Notes: generated from the letters alone by a model not told the origin. Numbered from the stretch's first letter, positions 8,229 through 17,455 are shown. The stretch is 64,000 bases of DNA from Arthrobacter zhaoxinii (GCF_025244925.1 NZ_CP104275.1:1488001-1552000), one strand, 5' to 3'. Numbers and translations are program-made.

Positions 8229-9857
8229 CTAGTAGCCGCGGCTGTTGGGTGATTCGGTGCCGATGACGGTCAGGCTGATGTCCGGGTGGTTCTTTTCCAC
8301 CCGGCGCAGTGCCCAGACATCGTTGAACACGGCCACGAAGGCGCCGTCGGTCCGCACCAGCACTTCGGCGCCGTGTACGTTGCTGAGTTTTTCGGCGGCG
8401 TCTGCCGTGGTGAGCCGGGCCAGCGAGTAGGAGAGCTGCTCATAGCGCATGGGCGCATTAAAGTCCTGCGTCATGCGGTCCTCGACCACTTCGAACTGCA
8501 TCGGGCCGACGGCGGCCAGGACCGGAGCCTGATCGCCGCGCCGGTCCGAGCGCAGCACCTGGATGATGCCCTCGTGCTCGAGCTGGTCTATGCCGCGGCG
8601 GAACTGCTTGTAGCGGCTGGGGTCCTGGGACCGGGCCACGCGGAAGTGTTCGGGGGAGAAGAACGGAATAGGCGGGTATTCCACCGGTTCCTCGACATAG
8701 AGGCTGTCACCCACCCGCAGGGCCGAGGCGTTGACCAGCCCGACGACGTCGCCCGGGTAGGCCTGGTCAATGACTTCGCGTTCGCGGCCGAACAGGTGCT
8801 GGGCGTACTTGGTGGCGAACGTTTTGCCGGTATTGGAGTGCGTGACCACCATGCCGCGTTCAAAGATGCCGGAGCAGACGCGGATGAATGCCACGTGGTC
8901 GCGGTGGGCCTTGTTCATGCCGGCCTGCACCTTGAAGACGAAGCCGGAGAACGGCGCCTCGACGGGACGGAGTCCGCCGTCCTTGTCCTCGCGGGCGGAG
9001 GCCGACGGCGCAAGGTCCACCAGTGCGTCCAGGATCTGCTTCACGCCGAAGTTCAGGGCTGCGGAGGAGAAGAGGATGGGGGTGGCCTTGGCGTCCAGGA
9101 ACTTGTTGCGGTCGAACTCGCGCCCGTCGATGACCAGTTCGGCTTCGTCCAGCGAATCGGTCCAGACGTCACCTTCGCGGGCCAGGGCATCTTCGGGGCT
9201 GAAGTGCTCTTCCTTGGCCAGCGAGGCACCGGAGTTCTGCCGTTCGAAGTGGACGTATTCGTCCTTCTGCAGGTCCCACACGCCGCGGAAATCGCCGGCA
9301 ATGCCCACGGCCCAGGTCAGCGGCATCGGCTCCAGGCCGGTGCGTTCGGTGATCTCGTCCATCAGGGCCAGCGGATCCAGGCCCGGCCGGTCCCACTTGT
9401 TGATCACGGTGATGATGGGCAGGTTCCGGGCACGGCAGACCTCGAACAGCTTCATGGTCTGGGTTTCCAGTCCCTTGGCAGCATCCACCAGCATCACGGC
9501 GCAGTCGACGGCTGCGAGGACGCGGTAGGTGTCCTCGGAGAAGTCGGCGTGGCCGGGGGTGTCCAGCAGGTTGATCACGGTGTCGCGGTAGGCGAACTGC
9601 AGGGCCGTGGAGCTGATGGAGATGCCGCGGTCCTTTTCCATCTGCATCCAGTCGGAGACCGTTTCGCGGCGGTTTTCCTTGCCGTTGGTGGCACCGGCCG
9701 TGCCGATCACCCGGGCGTGCAGGGCCAGCGCTTCGGTGAGCGTGGACTTACCGGCGTCGGGGTGCGAGATCACGGCAAAGGTGCGCCGGCGGGCGGACTC
9801 CCGAACGATCTCTTTGGTGGCGGTGGCGCTGACGGGGGTGGAAACCTGTTGGGACAC
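8229..9857 (-). CDS. prfC: Peptide chain release factor 3
   Basis: 542-residue translational GTPase of the RF3 type; it recycles RF1/RF2 from the ribosome after termination. G1 is SHPDAGKST (residues 31-39), G3 is DTPGHADFSEDTYR, G4 is NKWDRPG; the RF3-specific insertion and C-terminal domain (SLARLTTADAAEKL) follow. Length matches the family (~530). It is transcribed alone, with a 113-base gap before it. Confidence 0.95.
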   Translation of the reverse strand: MSQQVSTPVSATATKEIVRESARRRTFAVISHPDAGKSTLTEALALHARVIGTAGATNGKENRRETVSDWMQMEKDRGISISSTALQFAYRDTVINLLDTPGHADFSEDTYRVLAAVDCAVMLVDAAKGLETQTMKLFEVCRARNLPIITVINKWDRPGLDPLALMDEITERTGLEPMPLTWAVGIAGDFRGVWDLQKDEYVHFERQNSGASLAKEEHFSPEDALAREGDVWTDSLDEAELVIDGREFDRNKFLDAKATPILFSSAALNFGVKQILDALVDLAPSASAREDKDGGLRPVEAPFSGFVFKVQAGMNKAHRDHVAFIRVCSGIFERGMVVTHSNTGKTFATKYAQHLFGREREVIDQAYPGDVVGLVNASALRVGDSLYVEEPVEYPPIPFFSPEHFRVARSQDPSRYKQFRRGIDQLEHEGIIQVLRSDRRGDQAPVLAAVGPMQFEVVEDRMTQDFNAPMRYEQLSYSLARLTTADAAEKLSNVHGAEVLVRTDGAFVAVFNDVWALRRVEKNHPDISLTVIGTESPNSRGY

Positions 9858-9970
9858 TCCGCTGCTTTCAGACTCTGGTGATGGAACTGCCGGTGGGTGG
9901 AACTGCGTGGTACCCGGCAGCCGGCTGCTCAGAACACAGCTTTCTCATTCTACCCGCCGCCCACGGGACG

Positions 9971-11257
9971 CTATGACGGCGGGGCGGGTGCCGTCGTCGT
10001 CGTCACCGCGGCTGCGTTGCCGTCGTCACTGTCCGTGGCATCCGGGGTGTGCAACCGCGCACGGCGGGAAAGCAGGGGTGCCGCCGCCAGCAGGCAGCCG
10101 GCACCCATGGCCGTGACCAGTACCTGGTACGGCAGGACGCCGATCAGCACCGCCGCAATCACCGAGGCTGCGACCTGCGGCAGGTTCACCATCACCTGCG
10201 TCACCGCTGCGGTCCGGCCCTGCATGCCGGGCGGGGTCTCGGTCTGCCGCAGCGTGACGAAGGCGATGATCAGCCATGAGGCACCGGCGCCCGCTGCAGC
10301 GGCGGCGGCGAGGACCAGCGGCAGCATGGTAAGCGCGGTGCCCAGGACGCCTGCGGACAGCAGGATGACGCCGAGGACCATGCAGGAGCGCACTCCGATC
10401 CGCCGGATCACCAGGCTCGCCGTGACCCCGCCCAGAACGGCCATATCCCCCTGCACCCCCAGCAGGATGCTGAGAAATTCCGGCGGCCTGCCCAGCCCCT
10501 GCTCCACAGTGGCGAAGACGGTCACGTTGAGGATTCCGGTGGCGCCGATAGCAATGCCCAGCGTCAACAGGGCGCGGCCGAGCAGCGGATGCCGGGCCAT
10601 AAACCGGATGCCCGCCGTCGTGCTGTGCCAGAAACTCTCCGCCGCATCCGGCAGGTGGACCGTTTCGGCGAGTTTCAGGGTGGCGAGGACCAGTGCCGCC
10701 GTGAGGAAGCAGCCGCTGGCCAGCAGCACCACGGGATCCATTCCCCACAGAGCGAGCATCGCGGCTCCCGCCAGGGGCGAGACGATGCGCAGCGACTGGT
10801 CAATGCTGCTGAGGATGCCGTTTGCCGGGGCGAGCAGGCGGGTATCCAGGAGGTCACGCAGCAGCCCGGACTGCGCGGCGCCGGTGATATATGAGCTGAC
10901 GGCATACACCGGTATCACTGTGTAGACCAGCCAGACGGAACTGACGTCGCGGACCGCCAGGAGGGCCAGGACGACGACGCCGGCGGCCAGGTTGTTCAGG
11001 ATGAGCAGCGGCCTGCGCCGGTAGCGGTCCGCGAGGCGGCCGGTGAAGGGGGCAAGCAGGGCCGGCAGGCCGAGAGCAGCGAACACGAGGCCCGCCGCGG
11101 CGTCGCTGCCGGTGAGCTGTTTGACCCAGATGGCTGCAGTCAGGAACAGCACCGAGTCGCCGAAGTTGGAGAACACCCAGGCGAGCGCGAGTCTGCGGAA
11201 CCCGGGGACTCGCAGGACGTCACGGTTGGTGCCGGTCACCGGCCCCGCCGGGTTCAC
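9971..11257 (-). CDS. MFS transporter (exporter type)
   Basis: 428-residue major facilitator with 12 predicted helices and the loop motif GRLADRYRRRPLL between helices 2 and 3. Starts at a GTG (11257) whose GTGA overlaps the stop of the upstream ArsR-type gene; the much longer open frame upstream is antisense-like Arg/Pro-rich sequence and was excluded. Coupling to the regulator suggests a regulated efflux pump of the enterobactin/macrolide-exporter type. Substrate unknown. The C-terminal ~25 residues are Thr/Ala/Pro-rich. Confidence 0.85.
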   Translation of the reverse strand: MNPAGPVTGTNRDVLRVPGFRRLALAWVFSNFGDSVLFLTAAIWVKQLTGSDAAAGLVFAALGLPALLAPFTGRLADRYRRRPLLILNNLAAGVVVLALLAVRDVSSVWLVYTVIPVYAVSSYITGAAQSGLLRDLLDTRLLAPANGILSSIDQSLRIVSPLAGAAMLALWGMDPVVLLASGCFLTAALVLATLKLAETVHLPDAAESFWHSTTAGIRFMARHPLLGRALLTLGIAIGATGILNVTVFATVEQGLGRPPEFLSILLGVQGDMAVLGGVTASLVIRRIGVRSCMVLGVILLSAGVLGTALTMLPLVLAAAAAAGAGASWLIIAFVTLRQTETPPGMQGRTAAVTQVMVNLPQVAASVIAAVLIGVLPYQVLVTAMGAGCLLAAAPLLSRRARLHTPDATDSDDGNAAAVTTTTAPAPPS

Positions 11258-11880
11258 TCCTGCCCCGGATCCACGTTGAGGACGGAGAACAGGCGGACCG
11301 GAACCGCTCCTTCGGGGCGCTGTTCCGGGTTCTCCCAGCGGCCTTCGAAGCGTTGGGCCAGATGCCACAGCTCTTCCCGCAGCTGGAGGATCTCTTCGTG
11401 CGTGGCGTAGGTGCGGGCCTCGTGCACCGTGGAGACCTCGAGGTCTTCCGGGGGAAGCGCGGGGGAGCGGCGGAGCCAGGACTGAATCCGTTTCAGCTGG
11501 CGGTCCACCTCTATTGCGGCCACGGCTGAAACCGCGTGCACGGAGCCGGGTGCTTCCGGATCGATGACGTGGGACCGGTGGAGCGAAACCGGCTTCCACG
11601 GTTTTTCGCGCCCCTGCCGCTGGACCTGTTCGATGAAGCCGTGCCTGGCCAGGATGCGCAGGTGGTAGGAACAGCTGGCCACGGATTCGCCGATCGCTGC
11701 GGCGCACTCGGTCGCCGTCGCAGTGCCGACGTCGTCCAGGTGCCCGAGCAGTTCCAGCCGGACCGGATGGGCCAGGGCGCGGATCTGCACCGGATCGGCG
11801 AACACCTGCTCGCCGGACGCTCCCGGGGTGGCCGCGTGCTGCTTCGGGACGGTATCCGCCGGGTCCGGTGTCGAAGTCAT
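11254..11880 (-). CDS. ArsR-type winged-helix regulator
   Basis: 208 residues. An N-terminal ArsR/HTH_20-like domain (residues ~25-100: RALAHPVRLELLGHLDD, GESVASCSYHLRILARHGFI) is followed by a C-terminal effector region with no recognised motif. It is larger than metal-sensing ArsR proteins and lacks their Cys pairs, so a small-molecule or stress ligand is more likely. It is the first gene of a two-gene operon with the MFS exporter and probably represses itself through the inverted repeat at 11895-11914. Confidence 0.82.
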   Translation of the reverse strand: MTSTPDPADTVPKQHAATPGASGEQVFADPVQIRALAHPVRLELLGHLDDVGTATATECAAAIGESVASCSYHLRILARHGFIEQVQRQGREKPWKPVSLHRSHVIDPEAPGSVHAVSAVAAIEVDRQLKRIQSWLRRSPALPPEDLEVSTVHEARTYATHEEILQLREELWHLAQRFEGRWENPEQRPEGAVPVRLFSVLNVDPGQE

Positions 11881-11894
11881 GGACTGAGGCTAGA

Positions 11895-11914
11895 TGCTAA
11901 AGGAATCTTTAGCA
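11895..11914. promoter_or_regulatory. Operator candidate for the ArsR-type regulator
   Basis: TGCTAAA-N6-TTTAGCA is a perfect 7-bp inverted repeat, 15 bases upstream of the regulator start, followed by a partial second copy of the half-site (TTCTTTAGA). Position fits autorepression. Confidence 0.5.
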
Positions 11915-12065
11915 AGGGTTCTTTAGATTGGACCCGGGAGTCATACCGCCGGTCTGGTTACCCGGGCGTGCGAATCGCCTATTGTGGTGCACGGCACATA
12001 CGCAGCGGCTTCGGACACCTGGTCCGTGGTCCGCTCCCCGCCTTACAACGACGAAAGGCCCTGAA

Positions 12066-13232
12066 ATGGCTGAAGCGTTCATCATCGACGCCGTCCGCAC
12101 TCCCGTCGGCAAGCGCAAGGGTGGGCTGAGCACCATCCACCCCGCTGACCTTGCAGCCCACGTGATTGCCGAAACGGTCCGGCGTGCAGGGATCGACTCC
12201 GAGGAATATGACGAGGTCATCCTTGGTGCCATTGACCAGGTGGGACCGCAGGCCATGGATATTGCCCGCACCTCCTGGCTCGCGGCAGGGCTGTCCGAAC
12301 GGGTTCCCGGCACCACTGTGGAGCGTCAGTGCGGCTCCGGCCAGCAGGCCGTGTCCTATGCGGCGCAGGCCGTCATGAGCGGTACCAGCGACTTGGTGAT
12401 TGCCGGCGGCGTGCAGAGCATGTCCTCCGTCCCGCTGTCCTTCGCCAATTCCGCGGCTAAGGAACTGGGCTTCCCGAACCCGTTTGCAGGCTCTGTGGGC
12501 TGGGAGAAGCGCTATGGAAACCAGCAGATTTCGCAGTTCGTCGGCGCGGAAATGATGGTGAAGCAGTGGGGGCTGACCCGCGGGGAGATGGAGGACTTCG
12601 CCGTCGAATCCCACCTCCGCGCCATCGCCGCCCAGGCCGAAGGCCGCTTTGACCGCGAAATCCTGCCTATGAACGGTGTGACAGCCGACGAGGGTCCCCG
12701 GGATCCGGACCGGGCGAAGATTGCCACCCTGGCGCCGCTGGCCGAGGGCGGGCACCTCACCGCCGCCACCTCGTCGCAGATTTCCGACGCCGCCGCCGTC
12801 CTGCTGGTCGCTTCCGAGGACGCGGTGCGCCGTTACGGGCTGAAGCCCCGCGCCCGGATCCATTCCATTTCCGCCCGCGGAGATGATCCGGTCATGATGC
12901 TCAGCGCACCCATCGAGGCAACCCGGCATGCGCTGAAGCGCACCGGTATGAGCATCGAGGACATGGACCTGCTCGAAATCAACGAGGCCTTCGCCTCAGT
13001 GGTGCTCGCCTGGCAGCGTGAACTCGGGGTGGATATGGGCAAGGTCAACGTCAACGGCGGCGGCATCGCCCTGGGCCACCCCATCGGGGCCACCGGTGCC
13101 CGGATCATGACCACCCTGCTGCACGAACTCGAGCGCACCGGCGGCCGCTACGGCCTGCAGACCATGTGCGAGGGCGGCGGCCAGGCGAACGTAACCATCA
13201 TCGAGCGGCTGGACGAAGGCTTCCGGCTGTAG
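12066..13232 (+). CDS. Acetyl-CoA acetyltransferase (thiolase)
   Basis: 388-residue thiolase. The nucleophilic Cys89 lies in VERQCGSGQQA; the family signatures INEAFASV, GGGIALGHPIGATG (catalytic His) and CEGGGQAN (second Cys) are all present. It makes or cleaves 3-ketoacyl-CoA in beta-oxidation or acetoacetyl-CoA metabolism; chain-length preference is not evident. The ATG at 12066 is preceded by GAAAGG. It is monocistronic and divergent from the regulator-exporter operon. Confidence 0.93.
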   Translation: MAEAFIIDAVRTPVGKRKGGLSTIHPADLAAHVIAETVRRAGIDSEEYDEVILGAIDQVGPQAMDIARTSWLAAGLSERVPGTTVERQCGSGQQAVSYAAQAVMSGTSDLVIAGGVQSMSSVPLSFANSAAKELGFPNPFAGSVGWEKRYGNQQISQFVGAEMMVKQWGLTRGEMEDFAVESHLRAIAAQAEGRFDREILPMNGVTADEGPRDPDRAKIATLAPLAEGGHLTAATSSQISDAAAVLLVASEDAVRRYGLKPRARIHSISARGDDPVMMLSAPIEATRHALKRTGMSIEDMDLLEINEAFASVVLAWQRELGVDMGKVNVNGGGIALGHPIGATGARIMTTLLHELERTGGRYGLQTMCEGGGQANVTIIERLDEGFRL

Positions 13233-13271
13233 GCGGCACGGGGCGGCACCCGCATTGGGCATCAGGTGAAA

Positions 13272-13649
13272 TTAGTCCGAGGCTTCCAGGATCGTGTCGT
13301 AAGCCTCGGCGTCGATGAGGCCTCTATCGAAGGCTTCTGCCACCTCATCAAATGTTCCCCGCTCTTCCGGCGGAAGTATGGCTTTCCATTCCGTTGCGAG
13401 CTGTTTGGCTGAGTCCTGCTTTTTGGCATAGGGCCACGTTGAGAGCTGGCGGATCATTTCGGCACGGTCGATGTCGCCTGCGGCGTAACGGGCGGCAATT
13501 TCCGAGGGAGTGGCTCCGCTGAACCCCGGCGGAACCGCCTGGATCTCTTTGGCTGCAGCCGCCTCGTGACGGGCCCCGGGGTGGTCCAGGCGGCCCAGGT
13601 CGGTGCGGGCTTTGTCAGGTGTGCGGTCATGGCTGGTGTTTGATGTCAT
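13272..13649 (-). CDS. Conserved small hypothetical protein
   Basis: 125 residues, acidic, soluble, no signal. Start at 13649 (MTSNTSHD) chosen because a perfect AGGAGG lies 7 bases upstream; the longer frame would run through this site. The Met-Ala-poor N-terminus is disordered; from residue ~40 the sequence is helical (PSEIAARYAAGDIDRAEMI, RGTFDEVAEAFDRGLIDAEAY). The two similar segments (YAAGDIDRAEM and FDRGLIDAEAY) look like a repeated SHOCT-like or helix-hairpin element. Function unknown. Confidence 0.7.
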   Translation of the reverse strand: MTSNTSHDRTPDKARTDLGRLDHPGARHEAAAAKEIQAVPPGFSGATPSEIAARYAAGDIDRAEMIRQLSTWPYAKKQDSAKQLATEWKAILPPEERGTFDEVAEAFDRGLIDAEAYDTILEASD

Positions 13650-13656
13650 ATTCCAA

Positions 13657-13670
13657 CCTCCTATAGGAGG
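13657..13670 (-). promoter_or_regulatory. Ribosome-binding site inside a perfect palindrome
   Basis: CCTCCTATAGGAGG is a 14-bp perfect palindrome. On the minus strand its second half is the Shine-Dalgarno of the 13272-13649 gene, so the transcript can fold CCUCC onto GGAGG with a UAUA loop and hide the site. Confidence 0.5.
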
Positions 13671-13822
13671 AAGCTTATCTACACCGGGCGTTTGACACGT
13701 GACCCGGCTCACTTCAAACTGGAGCAGGTTTTCTAATACGCACCAGTTGTTTTCATGGAGCGTACTTCAAGAGCACCCCCACCCACTGAGGCTGCGCGCA
13801 GCCCGTTCTGAAAGGCTGGCCC

Positions 13823-14326
13823 ATGGATACCCCCACTCCGGCCCGGTCCCTGTCCGAAAACGACGTCCTCGAAGCAGCGGCACGCCTGGTCGCCGCCTTT
13901 GCGCGCACGGACACGGCCGAGTACTTCGCCGCGTTCGCTCCGGACGCAACCTTTGTCTTCCACACGGAACCGGCCCGGCTGGAAAGCCGGGCCGAATACG
14001 AGGCGCTCTGGGCATTCTGGCTCGCCGACGGCTGGTCCGTCACGGCGTGTGAGAGTACCGATGCGCATGTGCAGGTGTACGGCACCAGTGCGGTGTTCAG
14101 CCACACGGTGCTGACAACGGCAGGCACTCCCGGTGCCACGGAGACCACCCGGGAACGGGAAACGATCGTCTTCACCCGGTCCGGGGATCAAATCCTGGCA
14201 GTCCACGAGCATCTTTCCCCGGTGCCGGACCCCGGCTTCAGTCTCGAGCCGGCCGATGCGGGTGCCGCCGCCGTTGCCGATGCGGGTGCCGACGCCGGCG
14301 CCACGCCCGTCGTCGTCGTCGCCTAA
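13823..14326 (+). CDS. NTF2-like (SnoaL-type) protein
   Basis: 167 residues; the first ~130 form a cone-shaped NTF2/SnoaL-like fold (ENDVLEAAARLVAAFARTDT, FAPDATFVFHTEP, VHEHLSPVP), followed by an Ala/Asp/Val-rich tail. Members bind or act on small molecules; some are isomerases or hydrolases. It is 10 bases upstream of the NCS1 permease gene, which is 4 bases upstream of a cyclase gene, so the three form one operon and probably act on one imported compound. Confidence 0.8.
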   Translation: MDTPTPARSLSENDVLEAAARLVAAFARTDTAEYFAAFAPDATFVFHTEPARLESRAEYEALWAFWLADGWSVTACESTDAHVQVYGTSAVFSHTVLTTAGTPGATETTRERETIVFTRSGDQILAVHEHLSPVPDPGFSLEPADAGAAAVADAGADAGATPVVVVA

Positions 14327-14335
14327 GGGGATCCG

Positions 14336-15751
14336 ATGTCCGCAGCCGCGCAGCCGTCCGCCTGGACCCGTCTGTCCCGCCGCCTCGATAAGGACGCCGA
14401 GGGCTACGGGCCGCTCCGCGGCACCCTCGGCGTCGGGCGCATCGGCATGATCTGGCTGGCCGCCAACCTGGTGGTCACCACCCTGCTCACCGGAACCCTC
14501 TTCGTTCCCGGCGTCAGCTGGCCCATGGCCCTGGGCATGATCGTCCTGGGCACCCTCATCGGCGGCGCCGTGCTGGTGCTGGTGGGCAACATGGGCACCC
14601 GCACCGGCCTGCCCACCATGTCCCTGACCAAGGGGTCCTTCGGACTGCGCGGCTCGTTCCTGCCCGTGGCCGCGAATGTGGTCATCCTCATGGGCTGGAG
14701 CTGGGTGCAGGCAATGCTTGCCGGGGTGACCGTGAATTTCCTGGTGGAACGCGCCAGCGGGTTCTCCAGCCCCGTCCTCTTCTCCGTGCTCTGCCAGCTG
14801 CTGGTGGTGGCCCTGGCCATCTTCGGCCATAAGGGCATCGCCCGGGTAGAGCCCTGGCTGGCGCTGGTCATCCTGGCCATCATGGCCTACGTTTTCACGG
14901 TCGCGTTCCGGGAATTCCCGGTGTCGGACTTCGCCGCCATTCCCCGGGACGCCGAGGCCGGGATGTCCGCGATCTCGGTGCTCGACGTCGTCATTGCCAC
15001 GGCCATCTCCTGGACCGTCCTTTCCGCCGAGTTCAACCGGCTGGCGAAGTCGCAGACCGCCGGTGTGGCCGGCTCGGCCGTCGGCTACGTGGTCTCGACG
15101 GTTCTGGCCATGGCGCTGGGCGCCACCGCCATCGGCTATGTGGTGCTCGACGGCGGCGAGGCGGTGGGCTTCGATCCGGCCCTGATCGTGGGGATCTTCG
15201 GTGCACCGCTGGCCGTGGTGATTTTCCTGTCCGTGATGGCCACCAACACCATGGTGGTGTACGGCATGGTCTCCTCGGTGGTGAACATGGTGCCGTCCCG
15301 GCGGATCCGCTTCCTGCCCACGGCCCTCGTACTGGGTGCCGTGTCCATCCTCGGTTCCACCTGGCTGGGCCTGCTGGACAGCTTCACCTCCTTCCTGACC
15401 GTCATCGGCGCCCTGTTCATCCCCGTCTTCGCGGTGATGATCGCTGACTATTACGTAGTGCAGAAGCGTTCGTACAGCGCGGACATCCTGCGCGGCGACG
15501 GGGGCCGGTACTGGTTCCGGAGCGGTGTCAACGCGGCGGCGCTGGCGGCCTGGCTGGTGGGTGCAGGTGCCTCCGTGCTGCTGACCTATGTGCTGCCCAG
15601 TCCGCTCGGAGCCACCATCCCCACCTTCGCGGTTACCTTTGTGCTCTACCTCGGCTGGTGTGCGGTGACCGGTCGCGTGGTTTCGGGCCGGCCGCAGTCC
15701 CTGCACCTGAGCGAGACCGCCCCGGCAGCCGCAGCCGGCGGAGCGGTCTAG
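14336..15751 (+). CDS. NCS1 family nucleobase/cytosine permease
   Basis: 471-residue membrane transporter with 12 predicted helices. The NCS1 segment GLPTMSLTKGSFGLRGS around residue 90-110 and YGMVSSVVNMVPSRRIRFLP in the second half support the cytosine/purine permease family. Substrates of the family are cytosine, purines, allantoin, hydantoins or thiamine. It sits between an NTF2-like and a cyclase gene in one operon, which suggests uptake of a nitrogen heterocycle that the partners process. Confidence 0.9.
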   Translation: MSAAAQPSAWTRLSRRLDKDAEGYGPLRGTLGVGRIGMIWLAANLVVTTLLTGTLFVPGVSWPMALGMIVLGTLIGGAVLVLVGNMGTRTGLPTMSLTKGSFGLRGSFLPVAANVVILMGWSWVQAMLAGVTVNFLVERASGFSSPVLFSVLCQLLVVALAIFGHKGIARVEPWLALVILAIMAYVFTVAFREFPVSDFAAIPRDAEAGMSAISVLDVVIATAISWTVLSAEFNRLAKSQTAGVAGSAVGYVVSTVLAMALGATAIGYVVLDGGEAVGFDPALIVGIFGAPLAVVIFLSVMATNTMVVYGMVSSVVNMVPSRRIRFLPTALVLGAVSILGSTWLGLLDSFTSFLTVIGALFIPVFAVMIADYYVVQKRSYSADILRGDGGRYWFRSGVNAAALAAWLVGAGASVLLTYVLPSPLGATIPTFAVTFVLYLGWCAVTGRVVSGRPQSLHLSETAPAAAAGGAV

Positions 15752-15754
15752 CCG

Positions 15755-16423
15755 ATGCAGGTTGTTGACCTCAGCCATCCGGTCAGCACCGGAATGCAGG
15801 TGTTCCCGGGCGACCCGTCCGTGGAACTGCGCAGCGCCGCCACGGTGGCTGCGGACGGCTTCGCCGTGGCGCAGCTGCACCTGGGCAGCCACTCCGGAAC
15901 CCATCTGGATGCGCCGCTGCACACCGTGCAGGGCGGCGCGGCAGTCGACGCGATGCCGCTGGAGTCCCTGATGGGTCCGGCGCGGATTGTTACTCTGCCC
16001 GAGCCTGCCGCCAATGCCGTCCTCCGCTGGGAAGACGTGAGCGGACAGCTGGAAAACCTGCTGCCCGGAACCATCGTGCTGTTCTCCACGGGCTGGTCCC
16101 GGCACTTCGATACGCCCGCCTACCTGGAGCATCCGACCTTCGATGCCGGGATCGCCGAGCGTCTGGTGGCGGCCGGGGTACGGCTGGTGGGCGTCGATAC
16201 CCTCAACCCGGATCCGACACCCGGACCGGCGGACCCAGGGCAGTCCCAGGGCGGACCGTTCCTGCCGTTCCACGATGTGTTTCTGGGTGCCGGAGGCGGG
16301 ATTGTCGAGAACCTGACTCGCCTGGACGCGGTGCCGGTGCCGGAACCGTGGTTCTCGGCGCTGCCCCTGCGGCTGGAGGGACTGGACGGCTCGCCGGTAC
16401 GCGCCGTGGCGTTTAGGCCCTGA
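15755..16423 (+). CDS. Cyclase family protein (kynurenine formamidase-like)
   Basis: 222 residues of the Cyclase family (PF04199), metal-dependent amide hydrolases. The signature HSGTHLDAPLH (residues ~48-58) supplies metal ligands and LVGVDTLNPDPT plus FLPFHDVFLGAGGGIVEN match the C-terminal half. ATG begins 4 bases after the permease stop. Likely hydrolyses a cyclic or formylated amide; together with the NCS1 permease it could be a catabolic route for an N-heterocycle. The substrate is unknown. Confidence 0.87.
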   Translation: MQVVDLSHPVSTGMQVFPGDPSVELRSAATVAADGFAVAQLHLGSHSGTHLDAPLHTVQGGAAVDAMPLESLMGPARIVTLPEPAANAVLRWEDVSGQLENLLPGTIVLFSTGWSRHFDTPAYLEHPTFDAGIAERLVAAGVRLVGVDTLNPDPTPGPADPGQSQGGPFLPFHDVFLGAGGGIVENLTRLDAVPVPEPWFSALPLRLEGLDGSPVRAVAFRP

Positions 16424-16432
16424 CCCGCTTCT

Positions 16433-17455
16433 TCAGGAGAATTTCCGCATGTGCTTCCAGCCCGGGTCGGGGAGGTGCCGGGTGTCCCCGCCGGCAGCAC
16501 GGGCCGCAGTCTCGATTACCGCGCCGCTGTTTTGGTCCTCGGAGTCGGAGTAATAGTGCAGCACGCGCGTGCCGGCTGCCGTCTCCTGGGCCACCAGGAT
16601 CCCGCGGGTTCCGAGTGCGGCAGAGATCCCGTCCTCGGCTCGGCGGAGGAAGTCCAGGGATGCCTGCGTGGGCAGGCCGTCGTCCTGGTAATCGCTGTAG
16701 GTGAGGCGCACCTCGGTGTGGAGGTCGAACATCGGGTAATCGATCCAGCGCAGCGGCCGTCGGGCTTTGGCCATGACCCGTTCCCCTGCGGGCGTCAAGG
16801 CCTCCATCAGGACCCAGGTTCCGCCTCGTTCCCGGTCCGCGAGAGCCTTGGCCGCTGCAGCAAGATCGGACGCGGTGGCCGTTGCGGTTGCTCCGTTGGT
16901 GCTTGTATCGACGGCACCCACCCATCGTTCCACTCCGTCCTCACCGAGAATCCAGTCGAGGATCAGGAAGGAGACCTGCAGCGGGACGCCTTCGGGCAGG
17001 TCAGGGAACACCGGATGATGCACCTCGAGGTTGAGCCGTTGCCCGCCGGGATCCTTCGAAATACGGAAACGGACATCACCGGCATCCAGGCGATAACCGT
17101 CGATCATGAGGGCCTGGCCGCTGACACCGGGAACGGGTTGCCGGGCGGCCGCGAATTCCCACGCGTCGTCTGCCGCCGGAGCCGCACGGAGCCACTGTTC
17201 CGCAATCCGGCGCAGAACCGCATCCCCGTCGGAACTGACGGCCAGCAGATGGCGGGCTCTCCGTCCGGCGCCGGTGTCCCAGGCCAGATCGGGATGGACG
17301 GCAGCCAGTTGTTCGCCCATCTCAGCGGAAAGACTGCCCCATTCTCCGCTGTCCGCCGCCGCGGTGAACCGCGCAGATCCCTCTGAGGCCCACCACTGCC
17401 AAAACCCCGTGATCGGGTGTACCGACGGAGAATCCCTGCGTGTGAAGAGCCCCAT
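16433..17455 (-). CDS. DUF695-containing hypothetical protein
   Basis: 340 residues. The N-terminal two thirds (from FWQWWASEGSARFTAAAD) resemble actinobacterial DUF695-like proteins; the C-terminal ~90 residues (RLTYSDYQDDGLPTQASL, VLHYYSDSEDQ) match the DUF695 module. No signal, no membrane helix. Start at 17455 (MGLFTRRDS) chosen for GGAAGGA 5 bases upstream; an in-frame GTG/ATG lies 11 codons further up. It is 10 bases from the convergent cyclase gene. Confidence 0.75.
   Translation of the reverse strand: MGLFTRRDSPSVHPITGFWQWWASEGSARFTAAADSGEWGSLSAEMGEQLAAVHPDLAWDTGAGRRARHLLAVSSDGDAVLRRIAEQWLRAAPAADDAWEFAAARQPVPGVSGQALMIDGYRLDAGDVRFRISKDPGGQRLNLEVHHPVFPDLPEGVPLQVSFLILDWILGEDGVERWVGAVDTSTNGATATATASDLAAAAKALADRERGGTWVLMEALTPAGERVMAKARRPLRWIDYPMFDLHTEVRLTYSDYQDDGLPTQASLDFLRRAEDGISAALGTRGILVAQETAAGTRVLHYYSDSEDQNSGAVIETAARAAGGDTRHLPDPGWKHMRKFS

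Noticed and set aside
8286..9881. 531-residue plus-strand ORF
   Set aside because: Antisense to prfC, no motif.
11258..11707. N-terminal extension of the MFS gene
   Set aside because: Arg/Pro-rich sequence overlapping the ArsR-type gene in another frame; the GTGA start at 11257 is much better.
13733..16273. 846-residue minus-strand ORF
   Set aside because: Gly/His/Arg-rich antisense shadow of the NTF2-like, NCS1 and cyclase genes, which have clear family motifs.
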